Source: Clostridium sp. UBA4108
GTDB lineage: Bacteria > Bacillota > Clostridia > Clostridiales > Clostridiaceae
Direction of reading: 5' to 3'
Assembly (NCBI GenBank): GCA_002381695.1
Contig: DFXM01000001.1
Location: 62,001 to 126,000, forward strand
Length of the DNA stretch: 64,000 nt
Numbering within the stretch: position 1 is the stretch's first letter; each line of letters begins with the position of its first letter. The position numbers were made by a program, and so were the translations under genes. Below are positions 55,110 to 63,973 of the stretch, one piece after another. The notes beneath the pieces were generated by a model. The model did not search any database, was not told the DNA's origin, and saw nothing but the letters and a program-made list of their open reading frames with translations.

Positions 55110-55850
55110 ATGAAAAAAGTATTAAGTATTGTAAAAATAGCGGGAGAATGGTTTTACAGTTCTATTAATAAATTACTCAGTAAATTTAAAATTTTTTCGC
55201 GACATATTTATTATATAGGGGGAAATGATGCACTACCTCCACCCTTATCGAAAGAAGAAGAAGAGGAGCTAGTAGAGTGTTTAGTTCAAGGAGATGAGAG
55301 CATTAGATCTATACTTATAGAAAGAAATTTAAGATTAGTAGTTTATATAGCAAGAAAATTTGAGAACACAGGAGTCAATGTAGAGGATTTGATTTCAGTA
55401 GGGACTATTGGGTTAATAAAAGCTGTTAACACATTTGCACCAGAAAAAAAAATAAAGCTAGCAACATATTCATCAAGATGCATCGAAAATGAAATACTAA
55501 TGTATTTAAGAAGAAATAGTAAAATTAAAACAGAGATATCCTTTTATGAGCCACTAAATATTGATTGGGATGGAAATGAACTATTGCTATCAGATATATT
55601 AGGAACTGACAGTAATGTAGTTTATAACTTTATTGAAGATGAGGTTGATAAACAATTATTAGTAATAGCTCTAAATAAGTTAAATGAAAGAGAACGAGAA
55701 ATAATTGAATTGAGATTTGGCCTTAATGGAGAGCAGGAAAAAACTCAAAAAGAGGTTGCTGACATGCTTGGTATATCACAATCCTATATTTCTAGATTAG
55801 AGAAAAGAATAATAAAAAGATTAAAAAAAGAAATTAATAAAATGTTGTAA
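55110..55850 (+). CDS. sigE: RNA polymerase sporulation sigma factor SigE (pro-form)
   Basis: SigE is the early mother-cell sigma factor. The 246-residue protein starts with an amphipathic pro-sequence ([21 protein letters not shown]) removed by SpoIIGA, then region 2 ([32 protein letters not shown]) and region 4 ([22 protein letters not shown]). It follows spoIIGA by 12 bases with GGGGGAAGAGG. Confidence 0.97.
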   Translation: MKKVLSIVKIAGEWFYSSINKLLSKFKIFSRHIYYIGGNDALPPPLSKEEEEELVECLVQGDESIRSILIERNLRLVVYIARKFENTGVNVEDLISVGTIGLIKAVNTFAPEKKIKLATYSSRCIENEILMYLRRNSKIKTEISFYEPLNIDWDGNELLLSDILGTDSNVVYNFIEDEVDKQLLVIALNKLNEREREIIELRFGLNGEQEKTQKEVADMLGISQSYISRLEKRIIKRLKKEINKML

Positions 55851-55861
55851 GGTTGTCTGTA

Positions 55862-55892
55862 GTATAAAAAATTCCTAGCAGGAGATAATTTA
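55862..55892 (+). promoter_or_regulatory. Sigma-F/G-type promoter before sigG
   Basis: GTATA (55862-55866), 14 bases, GGAGATAATT (55881-55890). The -10 matches the forespore consensus GGNRANANTW at every fixed position. It lies 33 bases before the sigG ATG, so sigG can be made by sigma-F or its own product as well as by read-through from sigE. Confidence 0.65.
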
Positions 55893-55923
55893 AATGTAAC
55901 TATTCTGAAAGGAATGAGACCTT

Positions 55924-56697
55924 ATGATGATCAATAAAGTAGAAATATGTGGCGTAAATACTTCTAAATTACCAGTTTTAAAAGAAAAAGAAATGAGAAA
56001 TTTGTTGATAAGAATTCAAAGTGGAGAGAAAGCATGTAGGGAGGAATTCATAAGGGGAAACCTTAGGTTGGTATTAAGTGTAATTCAAAGATTTAATAAC
56101 AGAGGAGAAAATGTAGATGATTTATTTCAAGTGGGATGTATAGGTTTAATGAAAGCAGTAGATAATTTTGATTTGTCTCAGAATGTGAGATTTTCGACTT
56201 ATGCAGTTCCTATGATTATAGGAGAAATAAGAAGATATTTAAGAGATAATAATTCTATAAGGGTTAGTAGATCTTTAAGAGATGTGGCTTATAAGGCATT
56301 GCAAGTAAGAGATAGGTTAGTGAATAAAGATAATAAAGAACCTACAGTGTCTCAGATAGCACAAGAACTTAACCTTCCTAAGGAAGAAGTGGTTTTTGCA
56401 TTAGATGCAATTCAAGATCCTATATCATTATTCGAGCCGATTTATCATGATGGTGGAGATGCTATCTATGTAATGGATCAAATAAGTGATAATAAAAACT
56501 TGGATGAAGGTTGGCTTGAAAATATATCAATTAAAGAAGCTATGAAAAAATTAACAGATAGAGAAAAATTAATACTAAATTTGAGATTTTTTCATGGTAG
56601 AACTCAGATGGAAGTTGCTGATGAGATAGGAATATCACAAGCACAAGTTTCAAGATTGGAGAAAACTGCATTAAAGCATATGAGAAAGCATGTATAA
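55924..56697 (+). CDS. sigG: RNA polymerase sporulation sigma factor SigG
   Basis: SigG is the late forespore sigma factor. The 257-residue protein begins MMINKVEICGVNTSKLPVL, which is typical of SigG, has region 2 NLRLVLSVIQRFNNRGENVDDLFQVGC and region 4 MEVADEIGISQAQVSRLEKTAL, and no pro-sequence. It follows sigE as in other Firmicutes. A terminator is placed just after its stop. Confidence 0.97.
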   Translation: MMINKVEICGVNTSKLPVLKEKEMRNLLIRIQSGEKACREEFIRGNLRLVLSVIQRFNNRGENVDDLFQVGCIGLMKAVDNFDLSQNVRFSTYAVPMIIGEIRRYLRDNNSIRVSRSLRDVAYKALQVRDRLVNKDNKEPTVSQIAQELNLPKEEVVFALDAIQDPISLFEPIYHDGGDAIYVMDQISDNKNLDEGWLENISIKEAMKKLTDREKLILNLRFFHGRTQMEVADEIGISQAQVSRLEKTALKHMRKHV

Positions 56698-56718
56698 GAG
56701 AGCCTTTGGCTCTTTTTT
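56696..56718 (+). terminator. Terminator after sigG
   Basis: AAGAGAGCC (56696-56704) pairs with GGCTCTTTT (56708-56716), with one G-T pair, loop TTT and a T-run. Confidence 0.9.
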
Positions 56719-56794
56719 AGTTCTATTATGTAAATTTAAATAATAAATATAAAGTAATGTTTGAGAAAATTTTAAATCTTAAGGGGGAGTGTAT

Positions 56795-57061
56795 ATGGAG
56801 CTACCAATGTTTGCAATTAATAATCTTAGAGTTATGGAGATTATAGATATTAATAGTGGAAGTAAATTAGGATATATTAAAGATTTTAAAATAGATTGTG
56901 AAGCGTATAAAGTAGTTAGTATAATAATTCCATTACAAAAATCAGGATGGTTCTCTAAAAAGAATGATATAGAGATACCTTGGGAAAAAATAAAAAAGAT
57001 AGGCATAGATGTAATATTAATAGATGGCGAAGGTATAATTGACAATAATAGTAACTTATAA
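56795..57061 (+). CDS. YlmC/YmxH-family PRC-barrel sporulation protein
   Basis: This 88-residue PRC-barrel protein resembles the sporulation-associated YlmC/YmxH: NNLRVMEIIDINSGSKLGYIKDF, then IIIPLQ and IEIPWEKIKKIGIDVILI. Function is unknown. It sits after sigG as in many clostridia. The start is the ATG at 56795 behind GGGGGAG; a GTG two codons earlier overlaps that site. Confidence 0.9.
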   Translation: MELPMFAINNLRVMEIIDINSGSKLGYIKDFKIDCEAYKVVSIIIPLQKSGWFSKKNDIEIPWEKIKKIGIDVILIDGEGIIDNNSNL

Positions 57062-57136
57062 AAATAGATTACTATATACAAAACACTTAATTTTTGTGTA
57101 TAATCTTAATATAATACAGAAAAGGATGTGAATAGC

Positions 57137-57592
57137 ATGAAATGTCCTTATTGTAATGGAGATGAAAGTAAGGTTGTAGATTCTAGATCTACAGAAGATA
57201 ATATTGCCATAAGGAGAAGAAGGGAATGTTTAAAGTGTAACAAAAGATACACTACCTACGAAAAAATTGAGTATATTCAACTTTCAGTTGTAAAAAGAGA
57301 TTTGACAAGAGAGGTTTTTAACAGAGATAAAATTATAAATGGTATAATAAGAGCCTGTGAAAAAAGACCTATTTCTAGGAATGATATAGAGAAGATTGTG
57401 AACTATATAGAAAAGGAACTCAATAATAACATGACTACTGAAATAACTTCAGAGGATGTTGGAGAAATGGTGTTAAATATGCTTAAAGATATTGATGAAG
57501 TAGCATATGTAAGATTTGCATCAGTTTATAGAAAATTTGATGATATAAATAGTTTTATGGAAGAAATAATAAAGCTTAATGGGAATAAGTAA
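57137..57592 (+). CDS. nrdR: Transcriptional repressor NrdR
   Basis: NrdR senses ATP/dATP and represses ribonucleotide reductase genes. The 151-residue protein opens with the zinc ribbon [17 protein letters not shown]...CLKCNKRY and has an ATP-cone domain with [17 protein letters not shown] start it at the ATG at 57137, which gives the usual first residues; a GTG at 57128 is only 3 bases after the AAAGGA site. A terminator overlaps its stop. Confidence 0.96.
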   Translation: MKCPYCNGDESKVVDSRSTEDNIAIRRRRECLKCNKRYTTYEKIEYIQLSVVKRDLTREVFNRDKIINGIIRACEKRPISRNDIEKIVNYIEKELNNNMTTEITSEDVGEMVLNMLKDIDEVAYVRFASVYRKFDDINSFMEEIIKLNGNK

Positions 57593-57616
57593 AATAAATA
57601 TTTTACTTATTTTTTT
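57584..57616 (+). terminator. Terminator overlapping the nrdR stop
   Basis: AATAAGTAAAATA (57584-57596) is the reverse complement of 57599-57611, with a 2-base centre and then a T-run. The stop codon is within it. Confidence 0.8.
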
Positions 57617-57648
57617 CTATAAAGATTTATAAGGAGGATTAAGAGATT

Positions 57649-58365
57649 TTGATAAACTTTAAAAGTGAATACTTAGAGTATAGTATAGGTAATATAAGGG
57701 TAGTATTTACCACTAAAAAAAATAATAAAAGTTATAATAAAAATACGAGTGAAGGAAAAGAAAACTTAAAAAAACTTAAGTCTATATTTAATTTGAGTGA
57801 GGTCATATATGTGAATCAAATTCATAGTAATATAGTTATAGATTATAATGGAAGTGAATATATACAAAACAATGATGGAGATGGAATAGTAACAAATTTA
57901 AATAATATTGCTATAGGAGTTTTTACAGCAGATTGTGTTCCTGTTATAATGGTAGATGAAGAAAAAAAAGTTATTGCAGCAATTCATAGTGGCTGGAAAG
58001 GCACCATAAGTAACATAGTTGGAGAAGCAATTGAAACTATGGAAGTGAATTATGGGTCTATTCCCAAAAATATTAGGGTATTTATTGGACCTCATAATAA
58101 AGAATGTTGCTATCAGGTTAGTGAAGAACTCATAAATATGTTTAAGGAAAATATCATATTTAAAAATGATGAAACAATACATAATGGGAGATACTTAAAT
58201 CTACAAAGATGTATAGAACTACAATTATTAGATAGACATGTTCTACAAGAAAATATAGAATACTGCAATCTATGTACTTACTGTAATAGTGATACTAAAT
58301 TTTATTCTTATAGAAGGGAAGAAGATAGAGAGGGAAGAATGTATTCTTTTGTATTTATTGATTAA
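57649..58365 (+). CDS. YfiH/PgeF (YlmD-type) laccase-fold protein
   Basis: This 238-residue member of the former polyphenol-oxidase family carries the metal residues in TADCVPVIMVD, AAIHSGWKGT and GPHNKECCYQVSEE. E. coli PgeF edits peptidoglycan precursors; several members act on adenosine/inosine as nucleosidases or phosphorylases. Which applies is unknown. The start is TTG, with AAGGAGG 11 bases upstream, a longer gap than usual but no better start is near. Confidence 0.9.
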   Translation: MINFKSEYLEYSIGNIRVVFTTKKNNKSYNKNTSEGKENLKKLKSIFNLSEVIYVNQIHSNIVIDYNGSEYIQNNDGDGIVTNLNNIAIGVFTADCVPVIMVDEEKKVIAAIHSGWKGTISNIVGEAIETMEVNYGSIPKNIRVFIGPHNKECCYQVSEELINMFKENIIFKNDETIHNGRYLNLQRCIELQLLDRHVLQENIEYCNLCTYCNSDTKFYSYRREEDREGRMYSFVFID

Positions 58366-58377
58366 GGGGAGATAATT

Positions 58378-59085
58378 ATGTTAGATAAAAAAATTTTAGT
58401 AGTAGATGATGAGGAACATATTCTGGAGTTAATTAAGTTTAATCTAATGAAAGAAGGGTATAGGGTTATTACTGCAGATAATGGTAAGGATGCACTAAAT
58501 ATGGCAATTCAAGAGTATCCAGATTTAATTCTTTTAGATTTAATGCTACCAGGTTTAGATGGATTAGAAGTGTGTAAAGAGATTAGAAAAAACTCATCAA
58601 TACAAGGGACATCAATAATAATGCTTACAGCTAAAGGTGAAGAGTTAGATAAAATATTAGGATTAGAATTAGGAGCAGACGACTATATAACAAAGCCGTT
58701 CTCTGTAAGGGAATTAATGGCAAGGGTGAAAGCGATTTTAAGAAGAACTAATTCAAAACAAGAAGACATCACATTTAAATTTGGTGATATAACTATAGAT
58801 TTTCAAAGACATGAAGTTAAGAAAAATAGTGAAAAGGTTGAATTAACATTAAAGGAATTTGAATTATTGGAAATACTTATAAAAAACAAGGGTAAGGTTA
58901 TGACTAGGGACTTTTTGCTAGATAAAATATGGGGCTATGAATACATTGGTGAAACAAGAACTGTAGATGTTCATGTAAGACATTTAAGACAAAAAATAGA
59001 AAGCGATGATAAGAATCCTATGTATATTAGAACTATAAGAGGTATTGGATATAAGTTTAATTATGGTGAGGATTATGAGTATTAA
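58378..59085 (+). CDS. OmpR/PhoP-type response regulator
   Basis: This 235-residue regulator has a receiver domain (VVDDEEHILELI; phospho-acceptor Asp in LILLDLMLPGLDGLEV; TAKGEE; YITKPFS) and a winged-helix DNA-binding domain (LTLKEFELLEILIKNKGKV, TVDVHVRHLRQKI). It overlaps the kinase gene by 11 bases. With pstSCA starting 2 kb downstream behind Pho-like boxes, it is probably PhoP/PhoB of phosphate starvation, though this is inferred from place. Confidence 0.93.
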   Translation: MLDKKILVVDDEEHILELIKFNLMKEGYRVITADNGKDALNMAIQEYPDLILLDLMLPGLDGLEVCKEIRKNSSIQGTSIIMLTAKGEELDKILGLELGADDYITKPFSVRELMARVKAILRRTNSKQEDITFKFGDITIDFQRHEVKKNSEKVELTLKEFELLEILIKNKGKVMTRDFLLDKIWGYEYIGETRTVDVHVRHLRQKIESDDKNPMYIRTIRGIGYKFNYGEDYEY

Positions 59086-60793
59086 TAGGGCATCAGGTAG
59101 CATGAAAAAAAAATTAATGGCTTATATAATGGTAGTATTAATATTTGTATTAATTTTCGTAAGCGTATTGTTTTATGCCATATCTAATTATGAAAAAGAG
59201 CAGAGAACAAGAGAAGAATTAACCATATATAATCACTTTTTCCAAAGCGATTTTTATCCTGAAAATAACAGTAAAACTAAAGAACTAATACAGGAGTTAA
59301 AAAATATTGGAGTGAGAGTAACTGTAATTGATGTAGATGGAGTAGTGATTTTTGATTCTACACATGATGTTAAATCACTATCTAATCATAATAATAGAGA
59401 AGAAATTATTGATGCAAGAAAAGATGGTGAAGGCTATGTTATAAGACATAGTATTTCACAAGGAAAAACAAATATGTATTTTTCTACTGTTTTACAAAAT
59501 GGTAATATACTTAGGACTTCTAAAGAAATTTCATCAATATACAGTATAAATAGTTCTTATATGATTTTGTATATATTGGCTGGAATGATTATACTGGTTA
59601 TATCTTTTTGGTTGTCAAGTAAATTATCCTACATAATAGTTAAACCTATTAGGGATTTAGATAATATAACATCTATGATAGCTAAAGGTGATTTTGGAAG
59701 AAGAGTAAGAGTGACTAGCAATGATGAATTGGGGAAGCTAGCAAGTAATTTTAATTTTATGGCAGACAAACTAGAAAATAGCTTAAACGAGTTAAAGGAA
59801 AAACAAAATAGACTTTCTGCAATATTAGAGAGTATGGAGAGTGGAGTTATTGCAATAGATAATACTGATAAGGTTATAATGATAAATAACTATGCAAAGA
59901 ATTTATTTAACATTACTAATGATGTTGTTGGAAATAATATTCAGAATATATGTAAGGAAATAAACTTCAATAAGGTTCTTAGCACTAGTGATGAAGAGGT
60001 ACAAGAAGTAAAGTTAGTAACTCCAATGTATAAGGTTCTTAAGTTTAGAACTGCGGATATTATAATAAATAGTAATCAGCATATAGGGGCAGTAACAGTT
60101 ATTAATGACATAACAGAAGTCAAAAAATTGGAGAATATGAGAACTGAGTTTGTAGCTAATGTATCTCATGAACTAAAAACTCCATTAACATCTATAAGAG
60201 GCTTTACAGAGACGTTAAAATATGTAGATGATGATGATACTAGAATTAAATTTTTAAATATAATTGAAGAAGAAACTGAGAGGCTTACTAGATTGATAAA
60301 TGATATATTAATATTATCTAATATAGAGCAATCTAAAGAAGTTAGAAATGAATATTTCTATGTAGACAAAATTATTGAAAGTGTTTACGATCTAGTTCAA
60401 AACCAAGCTAAAAATAAGAATATAGAAATTAATCTTAGTCTAAATAGTAATAGGGGAATTTTTGCAGATCCAGATAGATTTAAGCAAATGATTATTAATT
60501 TAGTTGATAATGCAATTAAGTATAATAATGAGGGTGGTAAAGTATTTATTTCTACTAAAAATTTAGATAAAAATATAGAGATAGTAGTTGAGGATACCGG
60601 AATTGGTATAAAAAAGGATTATATTGATAGATTATTTGAAAGATTTTATAGAGTGGATAAAGCAAGATCTAGAGTTAAAGGTGGAACCGGATTAGGGTTA
60701 GCTATAGTAAAGCATATTGTTTTAGATATGCATGGAAGTATAAATGTAGACAGTACATTAGGTAAAGGTACAAAGTTTATAATAAAAATATGA
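59075..60793 (+). CDS. PhoR-type sensor histidine kinase
   Basis: This 572-residue sensor has an N-terminal helix (about 14-36), an extracellular sensing domain (about 37-165), a second helix (about 166-188), HAMP (SYIIVKPIRDLDNITSM), PAS (SAILESMESGVIAIDN), HisKA with the phospho-His in VANVSHELKTPLTSIRGF, and HATPase_c boxes NLVDNAIKYN, VEDTGIGI and GGTGLGLAIVKHI. The start is uncertain: ATG at 59075 overlaps the regulator gene, and ATG at 59102 (MKKKLMAY) would also work. It is followed by a terminator and the pst genes. Confidence 0.92.
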   Translation: MSINRASGSMKKKLMAYIMVVLIFVLIFVSVLFYAISNYEKEQRTREELTIYNHFFQSDFYPENNSKTKELIQELKNIGVRVTVIDVDGVVIFDSTHDVKSLSNHNNREEIIDARKDGEGYVIRHSISQGKTNMYFSTVLQNGNILRTSKEISSIYSINSSYMILYILAGMIILVISFWLSSKLSYIIVKPIRDLDNITSMIAKGDFGRRVRVTSNDELGKLASNFNFMADKLENSLNELKEKQNRLSAILESMESGVIAIDNTDKVIMINNYAKNLFNITNDVVGNNIQNICKEINFNKVLSTSDEEVQEVKLVTPMYKVLKFRTADIIINSNQHIGAVTVINDITEVKKLENMRTEFVANVSHELKTPLTSIRGFTETLKYVDDDDTRIKFLNIIEEETERLTRLINDILILSNIEQSKEVRNEYFYVDKIIESVYDLVQNQAKNKNIEINLSLNSNRGIFADPDRFKQMIINLVDNAIKYNNEGGKVFISTKNLDKNIEIVVEDTGIGIKKDYIDRLFERFYRVDKARSRVKGGTGLGLAIVKHIVLDMHGSINVDSTLGKGTKFIIKI

Positions 60794-60805
60794 TTTTTTA
60801 GTAAA

Positions 60806-60839
60806 AGAGAACCTAACTCAACTTTGAGTTAGGTTTTTT
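60806..60839 (+). terminator. Terminator after the sensor kinase
   Basis: AACCTAACTCAA (60810-60821) pairs with TTGAGTTAGGTT (60824-60835), 12 bp, followed by a T-run. Confidence 0.92.
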
Positions 60840-60849
60840 ACATGAAGTT

Positions 60850-60954
60850 TATTATCTTCAGATACAACTATTGAATGTGCTATAGTGGAGAAATATGAAG
60901 GGAGCTTCTGTAGTTGCTGAGAAAATACGAAGATTATTTGAAAAATACTGTTAA
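60850..60954 (+). pseudogene. Possible short gene fragment before pstS
   Basis: Two overlapping frames read like one broken coding segment: about 60850-60905 encodes LLSSDTTIECAIVEKYEG, then a one-base shift continues as ASVVAEKIRRLFEKYC, stopping at 60954. The second part also has its own ATG (60895) behind GTGGAG. The residue mix looks protein-like, but I do not recognise it, and it may be chance. Confidence 0.2.
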
Positions 60955-60976
60955 ATACATTTAACATTACTATAAT
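60951..60976 (+). promoter_or_regulatory. Pho-box-like promoter of pstS
   Basis: TTAAAT (60951-60956), 4 bases, TTAACA (60961-60966), 4 bases, TATAAT (60971-60976). Two TTAACA-type direct repeats in place of a -35 box are what PhoP uses in Bacillus. Transcription would start about 70 bases before pstS. Confidence 0.72.
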
Positions 60977-61053
60977 ACTAGTTTAACTTATATTGAGTAT
61001 ACTAAAGTTATAAAAATAAGAAATCAAATTGTAATTAGTGGAGGTAATAAAAA

Positions 61054-61938
61054 ATGAAAAAGAGAGGATTGAAATTAATTATAGCAGCTCTTGCGGTGAC
61101 TATTATAGGAGGAGCATTTGTAGGGTGTTCATCAAAAAGTGATGGGTCAGATAATGATTCAGGCACATCAACAGGAGGAAGTAAACCCGTTACCATTACA
61201 GTATCTGGATCAACTTCTGTAGGTCCATTGATGGAAAAAGAAGCAGAGGTATTTCAAGGCAAAAATAAAAATATAAAAGTGGAAATTCAACAAATAGGTT
61301 CATCAGCAGGAATTAAAAATGCTATTCAAGGTGTTAGTGAGCTTGGAATGTCATCAAGAGAATTAAAAGATGAGGAAAAGAGCCAAATAAAAGAAGAAAT
61401 TATAGCTTATGATGGAATAGCACTAGTAGTAAATCCTAAAAATACAGTTACTAATTTGACAATGGAACAGCTTAAAGGAATATATACAGGTAAAATCACT
61501 AATTGGAAAGAAGTAGGGGGCAAGGATTCACCTATAGTTGTAGTTTCAAGAGAAGATGGTTCGGGAACAAGAAGTGCATTTGAAGAATTAGTAGGATTTA
61601 AGGGTGAGGATATGATACAAACAGCATCAATATCTCAAGGTAATGGAGCAGTAAAAAATACTGTGGTAACTAATGAGAATGCTATAGGATATCTTTCATT
61701 TGAATTGCTTTATAAAGAAGATGGATCACTAGATGATACAATAAAAGCTAGTAAAATAGAGAATATAGATCCAACAGCAGATAATGTACTTAATAAAACA
61801 TATAAACTATCAAGACCATTTATAGTTGTTTATAAGGAAGATAAAATATCTGCTGAGAGTAAGCAATTTATAGAATTTATTAAAAGTGAAGAAGGACAAC
61901 AAATAGCTAAAAGCAAAGGTGCTATACCTCTTAAATAA
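61054..61938 (+). CDS. pstS: Phosphate ABC transporter, substrate-binding lipoprotein
   Basis: PstS captures inorganic phosphate outside the membrane. The 294-residue protein has a lipoprotein signal (AALAVTIIGGAFVGC, Cys25 as the lipid anchor), a Gly/Ser-rich linker, then the phosphate-binding domain with VSGSTSVGPLMEKEAEVF, IGSSAGIKNAIQGV and VSREDGSGTRSAFEEL. The length and motifs fit PstS of Firmicutes. The ribosome site GTGGAGG precedes the ATG. Its own terminator follows, so PstS can be made in excess over PstCA. Confidence 0.97.
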   Translation: MKKRGLKLIIAALAVTIIGGAFVGCSSKSDGSDNDSGTSTGGSKPVTITVSGSTSVGPLMEKEAEVFQGKNKNIKVEIQQIGSSAGIKNAIQGVSELGMSSRELKDEEKSQIKEEIIAYDGIALVVNPKNTVTNLTMEQLKGIYTGKITNWKEVGGKDSPIVVVSREDGSGTRSAFEELVGFKGEDMIQTASISQGNGAVKNTVVTNENAIGYLSFELLYKEDGSLDDTIKASKIENIDPTADNVLNKTYKLSRPFIVVYKEDKISAESKQFIEFIKSEEGQQIAKSKGAIPLK

Positions 61939-62000
61939 GAAATAACTAATAATTTATTACTCAATTATACAATATTTTCTCAAGAATATTTAATACGAAG

Positions 62001-62034
62001 CTATAGGTATGAAATTTATGCCTATAGTTTTTTT
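62001..62034 (+). terminator. Terminator after pstS
   Basis: CTATAGGTAT (62001-62010) pairs with ATGCCTATAG (62018-62027), one G-T, then a seven-T run. Confidence 0.88.
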
Positions 62035-62061
62035 ATTAAGTACATTATTTTCTGAAAAATA

Positions 62062-62116
62062 CATAACATAAAGGCATAATTTATGTTATGTAAAATTTCT
62101 TTAACATTCATATAAT
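62062..62116 (+). promoter_or_regulatory. Inverted repeat and Pho-box-like promoter of pstC
   Basis: CATAACATAAA (62062-62072) is the reverse complement of 62080-62090. Directly after it come TAAAAT (62091-62096), 4 bases, TTAACA (62101-62106), 4 bases and TATAAT (62111-62116), the same register as the pstS promoter. pstC starts about 100 bases downstream. Confidence 0.7.
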
Positions 62117-62217
62117 ATAAACTTAATTTTCAATGTGTAGAATAACCTTAAGAGGGATTTAAAGAGAGATATTTAACAGTAAAAATTACTTAATTGATTT
62201 GGAGGTATTATACAGAT

Positions 62218-63111
62218 ATGAATAATAAATATAGGGGGAAAAATACTAATAGTAAGTATATAATAGAATCCACATCTAAATATGTGTTTATGGCATGCGC
62301 ATTCATTGCGGTTATAACACTAGCACTAATTATTGGATTTGTATTTTATAAAGGCTTAAATCCATTTGTGTCAGGGAAGTATTCAATTATAGATTTTTTA
62401 ACAGGTACAAAATGGTTTCCAAGTTCAGGTAAATTTGGAGTGCTTCCTATGATTATAGCATCTATCTATGGTACTTTTGGAGCATTAATAATAGGAATTC
62501 CCATAGGGATATTAACAGCGGTATTCATAGTAGAAATTGCACCTAAGTGGATGGCAAAAATAGTTTCACCTGCGGTTCAGCTACTTGCAGGTATACCTTC
62601 AGTTTTATTTGGTATATTTGGGTTAGCAGTGATAGTTCCTAGAATACAAGAAATTTTGAATCTACCCAAAGGGCAAAGTTTACTAGCTATAATCATAGTA
62701 CTTTCAATTATGATGCTACCTACAATAATAACGGTTGCGGAGACCTCTATAAGAGCGGTACCACAAAGTTTTAAAGAGGCATCTCTTGCACTAGGAGCAT
62801 CAAAAATAGAAACTATAGTAAAAGTAGTAATACCAGCAGCAAAATCAGGAATTTTAGCAGCTGTAGTACTAGGATTAGGAAGAGCGATTGGAGAAACCAT
62901 GGCAGTTATTTTAGTGGCTGGTAATAGTCCAGTAATTCCTCATAGTATAACTGATAGTGTGAGGCCGCTTACAACTAATATTGCACTTGAAATGGGATAT
63001 GCATTTGGAACACATCAAGATATGCTTTTTGCTACGGGAATTGTATTATTCTCATTTATAATGCTATTAAATATAATATTATCTAAAATTTCTTCAAAGG
63101 TAGGTAATTAG
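62218..63111 (+). CDS. pstC: Phosphate ABC transporter permease PstC
   Basis: This 297-residue permease has six membrane helices and the ABC-permease loop SFKEASLALGASKIETIVKV that contacts PstB, plus SVLFGIFGLAV and LGRAIGETMAVILVAGNSP, typical of PstC. I start it at the ATG at 62218, 11 bases after GGAGGT; the TTG at 62194 lies before that site. One base separates its stop from pstA. Confidence 0.96.
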   Translation: MNNKYRGKNTNSKYIIESTSKYVFMACAFIAVITLALIIGFVFYKGLNPFVSGKYSIIDFLTGTKWFPSSGKFGVLPMIIASIYGTFGALIIGIPIGILTAVFIVEIAPKWMAKIVSPAVQLLAGIPSVLFGIFGLAVIVPRIQEILNLPKGQSLLAIIIVLSIMMLPTIITVAETSIRAVPQSFKEASLALGASKIETIVKVVIPAAKSGILAAVVLGLGRAIGETMAVILVAGNSPVIPHSITDSVRPLTTNIALEMGYAFGTHQDMLFATGIVLFSFIMLLNIILSKISSKVGN

Positions 63112-63112
63112 A

Positions 63113-63937
63113 ATGAGAAAGATTAAAGATTATATTTACAACATATTATTTTGGCTTTCAGCAATAATAACTGTGGGAATTTTAGTTATAATAATCGGAT
63201 TCATATTTATAAAAGGTGCAAGTAAGATTAATTTAAACTTTATTTTTGGTGGATATTCTGCGGATGGGACTGGCGGAATTTTCCCTATGATTATAACTAC
63301 TATATATACAGTTGCGATATCTTTACTTATAGCTACACCTGTAGGAATATTGGCAGCTATATATCTTCAAGAATATGCGAAGCAGGGTAAGATAGTAAAG
63401 GTTATAAGATTTGCTACTGAAAGTTTATCTGGAATACCATCAATTATATATGGATTATTTGGAAGTGTATTCTTTGTTACTGCATTAAAGCTAAACTTCT
63501 CAATATTGGCTGGGTCATTAACTTTAGCGATTATTGTTTTACCAATCATAATAAGAACTACAGAAGAAGCTATAAAAACGGTGCCAATATGGTATAAAGA
63601 AGCATCTTTAGGACTAGGCGCAACAAGATTTCAAACCCTATATAAAATAATAATACCTAGTTCTATGCCAGGTATACTATCAGGAATTATTCTTTCTATT
63701 GGAAGAATAATAGGAGAGTCAGCAGCTATATTGCTTACAGCGGGAACAGTGGCAGCAATGCCTAAAGGCATTATGTCCAGTGCTAGAACTCTTACAGTAC
63801 ATGCCTATTTAGTTACAAATGAAGCTGGAAATATAGAATTAGCATGTGCCGTTGGTATAGTATTGATAGTTATTATCTTAGTGTTAAATATTATAGCTAA
63901 ATTAATTACTAAGAGATTTAGCAAAGCTAATTATTAA
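63113..63937 (+). CDS. pstA: Phosphate ABC transporter permease PstA
   Basis: This 274-residue partner permease has six helices, SLSGIPSIIYGLFG, the EAA loop WYKEASLGLGATRFQTLYKI and SIGRIIGESAAILLTAGT. It follows pstC directly and precedes pstB by 36 bases. Confidence 0.96.
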   Translation: MRKIKDYIYNILFWLSAIITVGILVIIIGFIFIKGASKINLNFIFGGYSADGTGGIFPMIITTIYTVAISLLIATPVGILAAIYLQEYAKQGKIVKVIRFATESLSGIPSIIYGLFGSVFFVTALKLNFSILAGSLTLAIIVLPIIIRTTEEAIKTVPIWYKEASLGLGATRFQTLYKIIIPSSMPGILSGIILSIGRIIGESAAILLTAGTVAAMPKGIMSSARTLTVHAYLVTNEAGNIELACAVGIVLIVIILVLNIIAKLITKRFSKANY

Positions 63938-63973
63938 AATATTGAAGAATAAGTTAATTTATGGGAGGAAACT

